A stretch of 64,000 nucleotides of DNA from Phoronis australis (taxonomy: Eukaryota > Phoronida > Phoronidae). Made by a program: the position numbers and the translations under genes. Under the pieces are notes generated by a model. The model had not been told where the DNA came from, did no database searches, and saw only the letters and a program-made list of their open reading frames with translations. The number at the start of each line of letters is the position of its first letter. The first letter of the stretch is position 1. Shown piece by piece: positions 1 through 13,715 of the stretch. The stretch lies in NCBI GenBank assembly GCA_002633005.1, contig NMRA01000154.1, positions 1 to 64,000 of the forward strand, read 5' to 3'.

Positions 1-2900
1 TATCGTCGGTGAAGACGAGAAGAAACTTCAGTTAATGGCGTGTTTAATATATGCAGTAGGAAGAGACGGATTTGGTACCCTTACCAGAAGACCAACAAAG
101 GAGCGTCATGTAAGCAGACGCCGGAAGCGAATAGTTGCCACACGAACGGAATTAAGGACCTTGAAGAAATAGCTAATACGGTCAAATATAGAGGAAAAGC
201 AGGGAATCTCTGGCCTACAGAAGATTCAGCATGACAAACTTAGTGCCATGCAAAAGACTGAGAACATCCGTAAGAAAAGGAAAGCAAGGCAAGATCCCGA
301 GCAAGATTTATCCAGAACCCTTATCAGTACTCTTCACATCTGGTAGATGGGTAAAGGGAGAAATAATGAGCAGTACCAAGGAAGAAACCAAGTTAGTTCT
401 CCATCAGACACACTCATACCAAGCAACATTGGCCTCATTAGGTAACCGCGAGCCAATTCAACGCGCAGACCAACCAACACAGGCTGTGGACACCGATGAA
501 CCTACTTGGAGGTTAATAAGTGTCAGATATGACCAGAGAAGCAAAGGCGAAATAAACGAAGGCCAAGCGGAGTTCCTTGTAGGTTTCACAAGGCGTTTCT
601 ATGTTAGCAAGAAGTCTTTGAAAACTTATCAAAGTGATCTGGACGCATTCTACCATGTTGGCGTCCAGCTGAAGATGTTTTATCCCGAAGGAAAAGGCTT
701 CAAAGGTGGTTACATGTCAGCACATTCTCATTATTCAACGTGAAAGGACAGATATGCAGCTCAGTACCGTCGAGACAAATAGTAGATTTCATGGTTGCCA
801 ACAAGGGCATCATATCAGAAGGGCGGAGTACCTGGATTCTCCGGATGAGTGGAGGGGTGGAGTATCTGGATTCTCCGGATGAGTGGAGGGCGGAGTACTT
901 GGATTCTCCAGATGAGTGGAGCATATCAGTGTTGTCACCCGACTAATCACTGAGGCAAAGATCAATCATGGAAACCTCGCAGTGTTGTGGTTCAACCTAG
1001 GTAACGTATGTGGATCCATCCCGAAAAAGCTCATTTTCAAGGCATGAAGTCAATATCGTGTCCCAAAACATCTGTAGAATATGACCAAGAACTACTATTC
1101 CGAATTTCGCATCAAATTTAAAACGCAAAGCTTCACGACGAGTTGGAAGTCACTTCAGAACCGAATTGTGACTGGTAACTAACAGATTTGACATGAAGAT
1201 ACAAAGTTAGATTATAAAGTGCATTGTGGAGAAGCCCATCAAATGCTTACGGAAGTGGGCCAAAGCAAACTCACATGGACAATGTGGAATAGATAACAAT
1301 GAACCTCCGAGACGGTCAAAAGAGAACTGACAAAACTGGTTTTCCGGTGAAGTTCAAGCACTACATTTTCCAACATAGTCTCTTACGAAGACTGACGTGG
1401 CCTCTGATGGTATACAAAGTAACGGTGACAACAGTAAAAAATGGAGAAGAAAGTGAAGAAGCTCTTATGCAGATGGCTTGTAGTCCCGCCCTCCTCCTCC
1501 CCTTGTTTACAAGTGTAGGGCTTTACTGCAGAAGTGCTAAGCTTAGGTCCAACTACCATTTACATCTCAGGTACAGAAATTCGGTGTGACAAAAGTGAGG
1601 TTTATGATGAGCTTAATGGAGTCTGAGGATGACAAAATACGCCTAGTAGTCAACCAAACGAGAGCAATTTGTTCTACATGCAGACAGGGGCTGGGAATGA
1701 GACACGACAGAGTCGGTCAAGTGCAAAACAGGCAAATGGTGCAACAGGCTATTAGAAGGCTATTAGTTTAGGGAACCCAACCATTGAGATGGGGTGCTAG
1801 AGCAACCCGCACGTCCTGTTCAAGCGTCGTTTATTATAAATAAGAGAATGTTTAAGATCCATGAGCTTTGTATTAAGAATGGTTTACGACATATTGCATG
1901 ATAATAACCCATATTCATGTCTGAGTCATGATTGCTTACATTATTTTGAGCGCCATCGATTTTGGTTCGCTGGGCCGTGTGCCACTTAGAAGGTTTCCTC
2001 AGCTTAAGTGACGAATTTCGGGGCACAATTTTATTTTGATGTTTGATTTTGGAGTCCTAAATCACACTGCTCTTTTAAAGTAAACATTCTCTGCACAACA
2101 TCAAATTGGATAAGTACACGTAAAACTCCAAGAGTAGGGTGCGGTTTGACCGTGCAACCTTTTTTAGCCGACAACATTTACGCCGGATTCTCAAACTTAC
2201 ATTTCATTTTGCGACCTGGAATTTTCAGTTTTGGTGACCGCATATTTCGTTTGGCCCCCTTGGATGTTTGGCAGGTCGAAAAATGCGGTGAATTGTACAC
2301 ACTTCTTTGTCTCTGGTTGCATACTTCTTAGGTTCTTTATTGAAGTGTCTGTGCAGCCTGTAAAGTTAAAAGACTGAAAAGTTAAAACGTAATTGAGCAG
2401 GGAAACACTGCAATCAAAGCTACAGTTCTAATACGGCCACCATTGGGTGCAGCTAACAATGGCTTAGCTAGGACTTACATGTAATTGGACTAGGATAACA
2501 TAAAATTGCTGATGGCCACCGACAATATACAGTACAGGTATTTCCAAATCTGTTATCGTTCTACGTATTATTGGTCAAGCAAACTTTTCTTTGGACTCCA
2601 TACGCCTACATGATGGTAGCAAACCGAACATGCAGCGTCGTCTACTCGAATTTCTTTACGTTTGTCGGCTCGTGTCGCCGTGTTTGACACAGCCGATGAA
2701 GGACATCCAACTCCTTGGGAAGAAATGTGTCCTGGCTAAATGTCACGTTTTGAGACCTACAGGTGCTATGTACAGACATTTTATTTTATTTTCCAGGTAT
2801 TTATTATCATTTATAAACAAGTACAAAAAGCTAACAAACAAATAAGTACATCCATTCATTCACGCATGCACACCTCAAGAGAGACCATTTTCGTATCTCG
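1..2900. other. No recognisable gene
   Basis: Only short open frames occur here. The longest, about 170 codons at 231-743 (+), has no motif or transmembrane segment I recognise and no convincing splice or initiation context. Apart from the minisatellite at 822-921 I see nothing that supports a gene. The missing first exon of the downstream transporter could lie here, but I could not find one with a matching phase-0 donor. Confidence 0.5.
822..921. repeat. Minisatellite, about 33-34 bp unit, 3 copies
   Basis: Three successive copies of a unit whose core reads CTGGATTCTCCGGATGAGTG. The second and third copies are in one frame and read as an 11-residue repeat (EYLDSPDEWRA), which is what makes a short ORF appear here. 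Unit boundaries are approximate. Confidence 0.8.
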
Positions 2901-2917
2901 TATAAAATAAACAACGT

Positions 2918-3417
2918 CTACATGGAGTTAACGTGAACAATGAAATTTTCCCATTTCGTAGAGAAGCTGTCAAAAACAAAGTTTTTACATGCATTTAATT
3001 TTTCAGCATTATAGTAATCATAAGTATATGTACCAAACCTGTGAGAATTAAGCATATTTTTGTGACATCTCTCCTTGTGCTGTTTGGCTATTAGAAGCAA
3101 AATGTTAAATAGAAAACTTGCGTCTCACAGAGTCCAGGAATAACACATTCGTAAGAGGGACTGTTGGGAAACTGAATGCGACACTTTTGCATTAGCTTTC
3201 CGAATTCCTTGCAGAAATCTTGTACAAGGCGACATTCCCAAAAAAGGTGTGATAGCGTCTCTGGAGCTTTGTTACAAAAGGAACATAGATTAGAATCCCG
3301 ATCACGAATTTTGACTAAAAAGGTATTTGTTGCATACTTTTTAGTTGTTAATTTTGTTACTTTTTTCAGAGCACGGCCTTTTTGACAATCGGTTCTGCAT
3401 TGCACGACCTTATGCAA
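2918..3417 (-). pseudogene. LINE reverse transcriptase C-terminal fragment (zf-RVT)
   Basis: Reading on the minus strand, two overlapping open frames (3417-3091 and 3100-2918) give the typical tail of a non-LTR retrotransposon ORF2. It has a zinc-binding segment (CSFCNKAPETLSHLFWEC, a C-x2-C-x7-H-x4-C pattern) followed by the hydrophobic and basic stretch that normally closes such proteins (around KWENF). The frame changes near 3091-3100 and nothing of the polymerase or endonuclease is present upstream, so this is a 5'-truncated dead copy. It abuts the acceptor of the downstream transporter exon at 3370 and may have landed in the preceding intron. The clade (CR1, L1/Tx1 or other) cannot be decided from this fragment. 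Confidence 0.75.
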
Positions 3418-6400
3418 ATCACCAACTCGGCGACATCTCAGGCATCAGCTGTTCTTCTTCTGTGGTCTCTAGGGCTGCTTCTTGGAACTGTGTCTTCGAA
3501 ATTTCTCTTGGCAATGGACAGCACCCTTCTAATGGCATTGAGTTTGGTCCTATTGGGAATAACTACAGCTGTGATCCCGCTGCCTTCTTCGATATACCTT
3601 ATGATTGTAATAATTACAGTACATGCTTTCGCTGCCGGCATATTGGGCGTCGGTAAGTACATGTAAAATAAAATCGCTTTTAATTAGTTACCGTAGGTGA
3701 TCAGGAGTGGGCGTTAAGTCAAGCATGGTGTTCGGTCGCACGACAGAACCAGATTTCCAGAAGGCAGTGGTAGTTGTGAAGGTCACTACGCATATTCGTG
3801 TGAGTAAAAGGGTGCAAGAAAAAACGGCAGAGTAGGGAGATAGTCAGACTCGTGATGAAATGTGAAGGTGGGCTTGCATAAGGGCTTCAGCTGCGGAGAG
3901 GGGGGCCACGTTAGAAGGACGATGGATAGGAAGAACGGGGTTGCGAATGTAGAGCCTTTGATTTATTGTCGTCGTTAAAATGGCCGTGGATATTAAATTT
4001 TAAAGTGAATGTCTTAATCAATTCCACAGCGAATAATGGTTTAAAAAATGCAAGTTTAGGAACGAGTTTGCGTTTTACACGAAACTTAATTTTTCAATTT
4101 TTCGTGCATATAGCGTGATATTTCAGTAGTGTGATACTAAATTGTAGTTAGTTTTATTATACATGAGTGATGATACAACAGCGCAATAATTCTGATATCC
4201 AACGGTAATTAAAGAAGCATGCCACCAAAAAACAACGTATTTTGTGTCAATATAGATCGTGTAGTTCACTTGATAACAGCAAGTTCAGTTCTTTTACCTG
4301 ACACGAGACGGCAGACGGAGGTGCCGAAATTAACCACAGGTGTTACTGGTTCTAACACAGCATGTTCAACAGTTCACAACACGCTTAGTACTGTCAGCTT
4401 ATTTCTTGACTTCATGGCTTTACACACCAATAAATCATCAGAATTGTATGCAAAACTCTTACAAAAATATTAAGTTTTAAACAAACGAGCTGTTTTATTT
4501 CGTTGTTACGCAAATTTTGAACGTACCGTAGTCTTCAAAGTTCGTAGACCAACTTTCCGAGGTCAGTCGCGGGAAGTTTGGATCTGTTCGATAACAAATT
4601 GGAATTATTCTTCCGTGAAATACAGATTTTGCTCAGTTCTAAACACACAAAACGCTTGTTGTAACTCAGTGGCTCGGAACTCGATTATCCTGTAGCCTGG
4701 GACCGGACTGTAGACATCACAAACATAAACCAACCGAGTTTGTCCGCTGCCAAAAGTTGAAAATTGTCTCGAAAAGACTACATGTGGATAAGTGAACCAA
4801 ATAAATAATGTTCACGTGAATATTTTGGTAAATATGCCGCAAACGTGCAAATGTACTTTCCTGTCGGCTGCCGCGAAACCAGGTTCCCTTTCCGCAGAAA
4901 AATACTGGGCAGAAGGTGTACAGTACAATAACAATGATTCGATTGATAGATTGATGTATTCTAAAAAAAGATTCCCTTAACGTCTAACCATACCATATAA
5001 AAACGTCTTACCATACCATATGAAATCGAGTTATTGTTTTACAACAGCTTTCTAAATTATCATACGATCACACGGCCTCGGGGGCCCGGCCCATTAGTCA
5101 GAAACGCAGTATGATTTATTCATTGTTGGTTTCCCAAAACATTTGAAGACACGAACACTCCAAAGGCATTACAAATTGTCTACTGAGACAGTCTTTCTAG
5201 CCACTTTGTTTCAGTTTTATTAAACATTGGTTGGGGTGAGAGTCACTTATTTTGAAACAGAACAATGTCGGCCACAGACACGGAGATATTTCACGGCCTC
5301 ATACTTGGTATTAACGGCGTGCTATTTATTCTCTACTGCCGCGAACCACTTCCGAAGCATTTCAGATTCTCAAGAAAATCGAAAAAAGAACGGTATACTC
5401 GCCTTCCAAGTAGATTCATTGTTTGCACGAGCGGGAACAATACGCAACACCATAGAGGCACACACTCATCTGAAGAACCACTGACGTTGGTCCGTCGTGT
5501 ACTCACCTTCCTCACAGGTTAATGCGACACCTCTCGGCGAGATGATGTGGATATAATAGACCGATTAAGACGGTAAAATAGAAATACATCTTATGACATT
5601 CTCCTTTAAAAGATTAATCCTCCAATAAAAGATGAATAAGAATTGCAATTAAAAATTTACTATGAGGATATTGAAATATACAGTTTCCAACGTAACGTGA
5701 TCTTCACCATTTTTGGTTATGCTACGTTTACAGATTCTTTCAGGAAATTCACAACTGTCTCTAGACCAATTCTGGGCTGCTGAGAGCAATTTAACATATG
5801 ACCATGGACATCTTGCGTTGTCACCTCGCTGTTCTTTCAAGGTTTTACATTGTGTAGATGTCGCCTTGCTTTATGAGTAATAAGTAGCGATTGGGTGATG
5901 GTGTTGTAGAAACAAGTGTTCATTATTTCTCACCGTCACATTTTTCCGAATTACACTTACATTGGAATATTGAATGGTTTTGAGGAAAGCAGACTATCCA
6001 ACTCCTTGCTGTGGTATGTTGGTTATCTTATTCGTTTCATTAAAAATGTTGACTGGGATATATTACTCCATTTATTTTGGGGGAAATCTTAGACTTTTTA
6101 CCCTCGAAACTATGAATATTCCTGGGTTCGATTTAAAGATATCTGAAACCTTATTCACAAAAATTGGCCACTTTTACAATATTTTACATATGTGTAGCAA
6201 AATACATTATCTTCATTCTCGGGGATCTTCAAATACGAAATTAATACCGTGTAGCAAGAAAACAGATTGAGCAGAACCACCTTGGAACCGCAAAACTGCG
6301 TGGAATTCACATGCAAGTTGTACTGAGCACAAATTGAGATTAATTTGTAAGTGATGTCTATCAAAATGTTTAGATGTTTGAAAATGCTAACGTATAGCGG

Positions 6401-7682
6401 AATTGCACCAGATATCAGTTTTATCATGCCGTCGGTAAAGACGTGGTATTGGTTGCAAAATGCGACGATGACGACATTAGGTGTGTTTGCTATGAATGAA
6501 TTCGAAGTAGTTGGTAGTGATTGTTACGATAATTATTGACACTTGGTGGGTCAGTCTACTACATCACGTGAGATCTCGAGTACGCAAACAACACCCTCAC
6601 TAGACACAAGAAAATGTATGTCCTGATTTTTAGTACTCTTATCTTTTTCAGGATTTTTAGTTATTTTAGTGGAGGTCGGTGAAAGGCATCGAACACAACT
6701 AATACAAGCAGACTACGCCTTCAGATTTTTTGGACCCCTAGTTGGCGCATTGACTGTACAGCCATTCCAGTCAAAAGAAATTGGCGCAGCCTGGCAGTCG
6801 TGGAATGAGACGTCTATGTCTTATCTTCCGAATGATAACGTGACTTTGCTATGTACGCTCAACTGTAGTCTGTCAGACTCACGTCACTGGACTGAGTCTC
6901 ATATTCTTTACGGATACATAATACTGGGCGGTGCGTGTTTTGTACCAGCTCTCTGTTTTTTCACTATATATTTCATGAAACCACCTAAAGATGAGGACAT
7001 TGCCGCAGGACCATCAAAAGCGGAAGAGTCAAGATCATCGAAACAAGTATTTCGTAGTCAAACTGTTATCGCAATGACTGTTTTGATGTTTTTGGCATGC
7101 TTATGTTTCAATGCATCTCAGAAAGCGTACTTGGATCTTTTCACTACGTTTTGCGTCGAGTCCAAGGCAGACGTCACCAAGTCAGAAGCAGTCCTCATGA
7201 TGTCAGTCTGCTATGGCGCGTATACTTTTGGATGTATCAACGCTATTTGGATTTCTAAATTGATCGATTCATTTGCAATGATGCTTGTCAACATAACCAC
7301 CCTAGCAGTTGTATTTCTGGTGCTGTGTTTTGCCGCCGAACGAAGCACGTTTCTCCTTTGGTTTTCATCCTTGTGTATTGGTCTTTGTTGTTGCTCCGTG
7401 CCTGCGTCTTCAATCAGTTTTTCTCTAGCATATATAGCGGATGACTCAGTCTTGGTGAACATTTGTGTAGCAGGTCACATAGCGGGAGCCATGGTGCTGC
7501 CACCTATAATACCGCTCACGTTTGATACAATCGGACCTGTGGCACTGATGTACTTTTGTTTTGGCGGCATGTTTATTGCGCTGTTGCTCTTAATCCCGCT
7601 GTATCATTTGACGAAATATTCAGCACAGGACAGGGAAACAATGGACGACGAAAGGATCTCAATCTTGGATAGGAATAACTAG
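3370..7682 (+). CDS. MFS transporter, MFSD4/NaGLT1-like (5' end missing)
   Basis: Two exons, 3370-3652 and 6652-7682, are joined in phase 1. The first follows a strong acceptor (cttttttcag) and ends at GTAAGT. The second follows atctttttcag and runs to a TAG stop. Together they give about 437 residues, so the N-terminus (start codon and part of TM1) is missing. The first exon encodes hydrophobic helices with a glycine-rich LGLLLGTVSSK turn. The second encodes about eight more helices, an N-glycosylation-rich loop (NETS, NVT, NCS) between them and a hydrophilic cytoplasmic tail. The 12-helix pattern resembles the major facilitator branch of MFSD4A/B and sodium-dependent glucose transporter 1, from which a plasma-membrane solute, possibly sugar, transport role is inferred. 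The paralog at 29324-32613 has an intron at the same place and phase. Family assignment is fairly sure; substrate is unknown. Confidence 0.75.
5265..5522 (+). other. Open frame inside the transporter intron, probably not a gene
   Basis: An ATG-initiated frame of 85 codons with one hydrophobic stretch (LILGINGVLFILYC) near its start and a basic remainder. It lies inside the intron between the two transporter exons on the same strand. A weak GT at its end is in phase 1, so an alternative first exon is conceivable, but the donor (GTTAAT) is poor and the protein resembles nothing I know. Confidence 0.12.
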
Positions 7683-8439
7683 ATAGGAGTTAAGCAACGG
7701 GTTAAGTTTTGGTGTGTGTTTGTGTGTCCACAGACGTGAATATATGAGGTTAAGAATACAACATCTTGTACAGAATTTCAATCTGTTGAATTTAAGAACT
7801 TGATAAGTTTAAATTTTCTCTGTTAAGATTAATAACGTGAAATTGGAATTTTGCTCGCCTTTTAATAGCCCTTACAGTAACGGGATTCCGTTTCCTTTCC
7901 CAACTGTGCTGTCAGAGAATCCCTACATTTGTACATGTACATGGTACCATATTTGAAATGGAAAATTCAGGGTTAGCTTAACATGGCCTCATTTTCGGTC
8001 TTAACTTAGACAATTTTGTGATTTTTAAGTCTCAAGTAATTTTTTATGAAACGGTTTCCAGGTTTGGCAAGGGTTTAGTTCATTTTCAAAAATCTTGTTC
8101 ATGGACAACTTAACATTTGTTTCTCAGAAAAACAAGCCATAAAATAAGAACACCCTATTGTCGCTCAAAGATCTATGTTACCGGAGGATGGTATATTGTC
8201 GGTGTTTCGGATAGCTGTGCTTTTCGTTAGTGATGTTCGCTGAACTACAAACCTCGCAGAAGAGTAGTTACCGAATGCAATTTACTGTGAAATCAAAATG
8301 ATTTGCGACAGGAATCAAAGAAAGGGCGTAGAGTAAAAGGGAGTCGGGACAACTTCGGCTGCTTAATATAGACAATGACACAGCTTTAAAAACAACTCTG
8401 TTGAGAACAAAAATGTACTACAAATATGTATAAAATAGC
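7683..8439. other. Convergent 3' flanks
   Basis: AT-rich sequence between the stop of the plus-strand transporter and the poly(A) signal of the minus-strand TMEM79-like gene. No canonical AATAAA for the transporter was found here; its 3' end is not resolved. Confidence 0.5.
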
Positions 8440-8445
8440 TTTATT
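8440..8445 (-). terminator. Poly(A) signal of the TMEM79-like gene
   Basis: AATAAA on the minus strand, 64 bases downstream of the stop codon at 8509. Confidence 0.6.
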
Positions 8446-8508
8446 ATTCCTTGGTTGTGTACGTGTATATAGAATACGCTATAAAGAAAACAGTGCTGAG
8501 TGGTGTAC

Positions 8509-11140
8509 TTAAAAGAACCACCCGGCCTCTTGCGGTGGAGGAGGTGCCGGTCCGCTAGGTGGCACTACCAATGCACTTAAAGCTTCCCCATAGAGTTGGT
8601 AAAAGTTGAAACCGAAGAGCATCACATTGACGATAGAAGTAGCACCAAGGGTTCCAGCTTTCAATCCCTGGTAGGCGTTAGCCATGGCGAAGTAGTGGAT
8701 GAATCTAAAAACAATCAACTTCGGAGAAGATTGTGGTATTTTGCAGAAGATTGTGGTATTTTGCAGGCATGTAACTATGTTGTATCTCTACCGGACATAA
8801 AATGAACTAATGGGAAAATAGTATGAGTGTGCCCCCTCTGAAGTCCATTGTCAAAAATAAAGATACGCCCTCTTTTCGCTTTGTGTCATCAAAGCATATG
8901 CTAATTAGTCCTACCAAATTGGATACTGAAAATGCCTTCATTGTTTGAGTTTGACTTGATTCGATTAAACTACCACACACAACAGATGCCTGTAATCAAC
9001 GAAACATGCAAACGACTAATTAAGATAAACATTGCTACACGAGAGATATAAAATAATGTTTTACTGGCTCCAGCACGTGAAAAACTTATTTACGTGGTAA
9101 TCCCTTACAAGTTAATGTACCAAATAAAACGACGTGAACATGGACTAAAACCAACAAAACAGCCATGATGATACAATATTTAACACTGGGGAAAAGGTCA
9201 AAATTGTTAAACCTCCATTTCGCATTGCTTAGCTAGTTAAACAACGACTTTTAACTCTAATGAAATTGGTTTCATAATGTTTGTTACTGTGCTATGGGTC
9301 CATTTCCTAAACCAACTCAAGTCAAGGAAATTCGTGCGTGCACCATTTTCGAATTTGCAATTATAAGTTTGGCTAACCTGGTAAATCTGAAGCGTTGTTT
9401 GAATCGCTTACTGTTTCGGTGTTCCTGTTGCTAGCGTACATGCAGTCCTATCACAGTAACGAATACTTTATGACCGGTCGTTTAAGAAAACGTCTAAATC
9501 AAATTTTGTTTCCTTTCGTCCAGCTAAATAGGACAAAATGCAGAGTTAAATAAGAAAAAGAGTAAACCATCGGTTTCAACAATCACCTGGTATTCAATTG
9601 AATTGAAGGGGTAAAATTTCTGTAGGGATTGTCACCTTTCTTGAGATGGACGTTTTCCTTGCCGGCAAATAAACGTAACTTTTATAATGGCCATGAATAT
9701 TTAGGACGGATTATCTAAAGCTAAGAGGTCTCTTTCGGAGAGCTGTCGAAGGAAACATAACTTCAGTACATTTTGTTTCTGCGGACTTCCTTGGAGGTTC
9801 AACCAAAGCACGTGTTTACACGTTCTCACCTAAACAGCACGGTTGTGATCAAGACAGGTGGAATGATGCTGAGTTGCCCATAGGTGGCGTAGGTCGCCAG
9901 CACGGCTATATTGCCTAGCAGTTGGATGGTGCCGTCCAGTAATGATATAAGCCATGCGTCCATGACGACACAAATGTGGAAACTACGCACTATGGATGCT
10001 GTAAAAGAGTGTCAAAGTCATATTTTAATTGCCTCCAGTGTTTGACACTCTACCCTAAATAGATGAAGTTCGCTGTGTAGTTAACATATTGAAGCGAATA
10101 CCCTGATAAGCGCGAAAGAATCAGTGTGGTCTTTTTATTAATTGGACTGTCCTCAAAACTTCAAATTCGTCATAATTGTTTTAAAAGAAACACAACAACA
10201 GGAATCGAAACAGCAACAACGGCAGCGACGACGACAACAACAACGAACGTTCCACATCAGGTAGTCCAACAACTTACCAAATACGAATGGCGCCAAGGTT
10301 ACGAGACTCCACTGAATGGCATAGTTCATCCTCGCCTTCGCGTCTAGTTCCGCTGGCGGAGGCTTGAAAACCTCAAGTTTACCTCCTTAAAATCGTACCA
10401 CAGTAATTAAAGTGGAATGCACCATGTTACAGTAATAGCTCAAATGAGTATCTTTCGTGGTTCTGTTTAACGTTAAGCTAGATGCTAGTAAGTTATGAAC
10501 CTATTTTTTCGTTGACGTTACGAAGACGACTTTCTGTCTGGAATTTTTTAAAATGTATTTTGGTTAAATTTTCTCGTTTCATGTCCCTGAAGGTAGAACC
10601 TTGTGAAAACAAATTGGAAGCCTCCGAAGTACAATCCTTTTTTTTGCCTGTCAAACGCGAAGTCCATGATCTTGTCGCACGAGTATGTCACGCGAAATTA
10701 CGTTCCCCAACGAAGAAACTTGCTTGCAACAGGGAACAAACTTTCAACTTATCAGTGTCAAAATCGAAACATTTTGCAAGAACTGTGAGAGAATTGACCT
10801 TGACATTAAATTGGTGAACAATAACATCCTTTTGCATGCCGACCTACGCACGCATCTTGGAGAGTGAGGTGCAGAGAAATGCAAATATGCCCTTACTGTA
10901 GGTGGTCTTCTGCTACATAGCTACAGCTAACAGCAAATGAATTTTACAATTCAATCTAGGACAACACTTACGGAAGTTGTTCCACAAGAGCAAAGCGAAG
11001 TTGAAGAATATCACGGTTCCCATAGCGACAGGTAGAATGCAGTCAAGTCCGAAGCGCCGCTCCACTATCTTTCGCGACCCTCTCACGTTGTCCCTCCCAG
11101 GAGTTCGCGTTGACGCCGACACGTCACCTCTGTCGGTCAT
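8509..11140 (-). CDS. TMEM79-like (MAPEG-type) multi-pass membrane protein
   Basis: Four exons on the minus strand: 11140-10972, 10385-10278, 9998-9830 and 8704-8509. All junctions are GT-AG and the phases agree (1, 1, 2), giving 213 residues from the ATG at 11140. That ATG is chosen because it begins a hydrophilic N-terminus; the frame stays open to an ATG at 11236, so the true start could be there. The protein has a basic head, a first helix (PVAMGTVIFFNFALLLW), a second around IQWSLVTLAPFVF, a third with LLGNIAVLATYATYGQL, a fourth around IIPPVLITTVLF, a motif RFIHYFAMA, then a last helix ending FNFYQLYG and a proline-rich tail. The helix-3 LAVLATY-like motif, the R-x-x-Y segment and the terminal NLY-like helix resemble vertebrate TMEM79 (mattrin), a MAPEG-superfamily protein. 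The vertebrate protein is longer at its N-terminus. Function here is inferred only. Confidence 0.65.
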
Positions 11141-11434
11141 GTTTTTATTGCGGGATTTCATAAAGTTAACTTCAACAATTAGAAACAACATCGAGTTAGG
11201 TTTATCGTCATTCAATGTTTCTAGCAGGCTGGGCACTTACCAGAAATAGGAAATATCGTGAAGACTTTTGAGAAATTGCTCATACTGTAATTGAAACACC
11301 GGCTTCCTATGGTATTAAACTTTTCAAAATTTAATTAATACACGACGACTGGTTGGGATTGGTTGATTGGTTCGCAGAGCGACCTACAGATTGGTTGGAT
11401 AACTAGTTGAATTCTTAATTGAATGAATATTGCG

Positions 11435-11680
11435 ACGAATCGTTTTACTTGAAATCGAACTGGAAGTGACTTTTGACATTTGCTATTCTACTTTTGTTGG
11501 AATTCAAGCTATACTCGAATACACAGAGGCTTGCACGATTAACTGTATAATCTTAGATTGCACTTTATGACCCCCAGCACTACCGTTAAACCTTCCAGTT
11601 CTGACCTCAACATTTCAAGAGTATACTCTAAATCTCAAGGTTTTTACTGGAATTTGTACTGAGAATCTAGGGGTCATAAA
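11435..11680. repeat. Diverged copy of the foldback element seen at 20874
   Basis: Sequence from 11445 to about 11525 matches the left arm of the foldback element at 20874-21281 through successive blocks (ttttacttgaaat, ttctacttttg, tactcgaatacac) in the same order and spacing. The right boundary is uncertain. Confidence 0.5.
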
Positions 11681-13521
11681 GTAGGAACATGGATTAGGGA
11701 CTAGCATGCATAAGCCGTAGTGTACTTAAGCAGCCAAACGGACACTTACAGTGCATTTTGAGTCATGTCATGTTTTCGAGTTAGATTTCGAGAACAAAGA
11801 TATATCCCTGGCTGTGTTTGATAGTTAACTCTGCGCGTAGTAACAAAATTTTACTTGCCTGGTTTGAATTTCGTTTAATTTTATGGCGAGAGTAGTTAGC
11901 TGTGCTTCTGGTGTGTCAAACGTCATTTGTAAGAAACGCGATCAGTGAGACTTTTGCAAAAATTACAATGGCCTCACAACAACGTAGAAGTTACGTCACC
12001 CGCATTGTCTAGTCTGTAACAAATTTTTCATCTAATGTTAAAGACGGACAGCCGGTGGGAAGGGCGGACATTTGGATGGGAGAGATGGGCTGAAAAAGCT
12101 GCGAGCTTCGAACGAGAAATGTGAAGGACGGGAATTGAAAGTTGCGCCATTGCCTTGAGTTGTAGGAAGGCCATTAAATGTTGCAGTGGATATCAGTTTT
12201 TGATCAATGCGTTATTAGCATTACCACTGTAACGCGTCAAATGATGGTCGAATTTTTTAGAGTCAGTCAAAATGCTTTAACAGGAAATTTGGTATTCTAG
12301 TTTTTCGTGAGAGCATTCAAACTATAGTGCCGTGATGGCAAAATAAATGTAAAGTTTATCGTTTCATACGCGTCACGGCATCGCAAATTGACAAGAGTGT
12401 AATTCTTTTCCTTTACAGCCCCGCTCATTCAATATTCATGTCCGTCTTTCACGTTTTTGGGACAGTATTGTCCAAAAAGGTCCGTCCTTTCGATTATGAA
12501 TCCTTCTTTTCAGCATTTGATCCCCGCACTTCCCATCGGTACTCTTTGCTTCAGACGGGGAAGACTGGATTTGCTGTGTTTGCTACACTTCACGACGCAT
12601 CGCTTATAAGAAAAGCGTAACAAAAAATCACAATTTCCTGACACAACAACGCACCCATACAAATTCGTTATCAAACTGCGGACCTTTCATTGCATCACCG
12701 TTGGCCCAGAGAACAACCGCAGAATTTATTAATGGCAAATCCCTTTAAACAGCCTTTCCAAAGTTTGGCTGCTTCCTTCGTTTCCATTGTATATGGGCTC
12801 TCAATTACAGCGTAAATAAGTTGGAATTGGGTCTAAAATGCAGGACTTCATTACCACGGTTCTTGATTTCATGCACGGATTGCCTTCATGCCACGTAAAG
12901 GAGGTGCCCGACAAACATGAACAGTAAATACACGTGGACCATCGACGTACTCGTTGTTACATACGTTGTCGTTCGGAAAAAACAAAGGATTCCACTTCAA
13001 AACACGGACCAAAATAATTGTTTTCATAGACGGCGCTGCATGTGGCTTTAACGTTGTTACCTGCAAACGATTCATGAAATAAAGCAAAATGACACGTTTT
13101 GTTTTCTATAGTTATACTGTGCTAGTTGGAATGGACCTCATACATGTACTATTGGCTTAATACACCGCTTCATTTTAATTCCAGTGCATGTGGAACTTGT
13201 AACTTTGGCGCGCACCTAGGTGGCGCGCAATACAAATAAATTATTTTCGTTTTCATTAGTATCATCATTATCGTCTTTTTTACTAAAATTCTTATTAGCG
13301 TTGTTGCTGTTTTTGTTGCTAATATAAAATCACTGTATCAATGAAATTAACTTAATAGTGAACTAGTTCACGGGAATAAATGCAAGATTTGCAACGTACA
13401 AGATTAAAAGAAGTTTTATATGGGCTAACTGCGAAGCGATACTGAAGCTATGAGGATGAGATAAAACGTAATATATATTATAACAAACTTAACTATATTT
13501 TATAACAAACTAAACCACTGC

Positions 13522-13715
13522 AAATATCGATAAATACAAAAGTTATATAATACGTTGAGTTGTAAAGGTGGATGACAATCTGCCTGACTATTTGCACTAA
13601 ACAAGTATTGATAAATACAAAAGGCAAAAACTATGGTGAGATATAATTGATAAATACAAAGGTTATATAATATGTTAACCTATAAAACTGGGTAGCAATA
13701 TGCCAAAGCAACATC
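13522..13715. repeat. AT-rich imperfect tandem duplication, about 120 bp unit
   Basis: The block GATAAATACAAAAGTTATAT followed by a TATAAA- or TGTAAA-type stretch and ATCTGCC/ATATGCC occurs at about 13529 and again at about 13649, with scattered differences. Confidence 0.55.

Noticed and set aside
10126-10347. Plus-strand frame with ACA/ACG repeats
   Set aside because: It is low-complexity and overlaps exon 2 of the TMEM79-like gene on the other strand.
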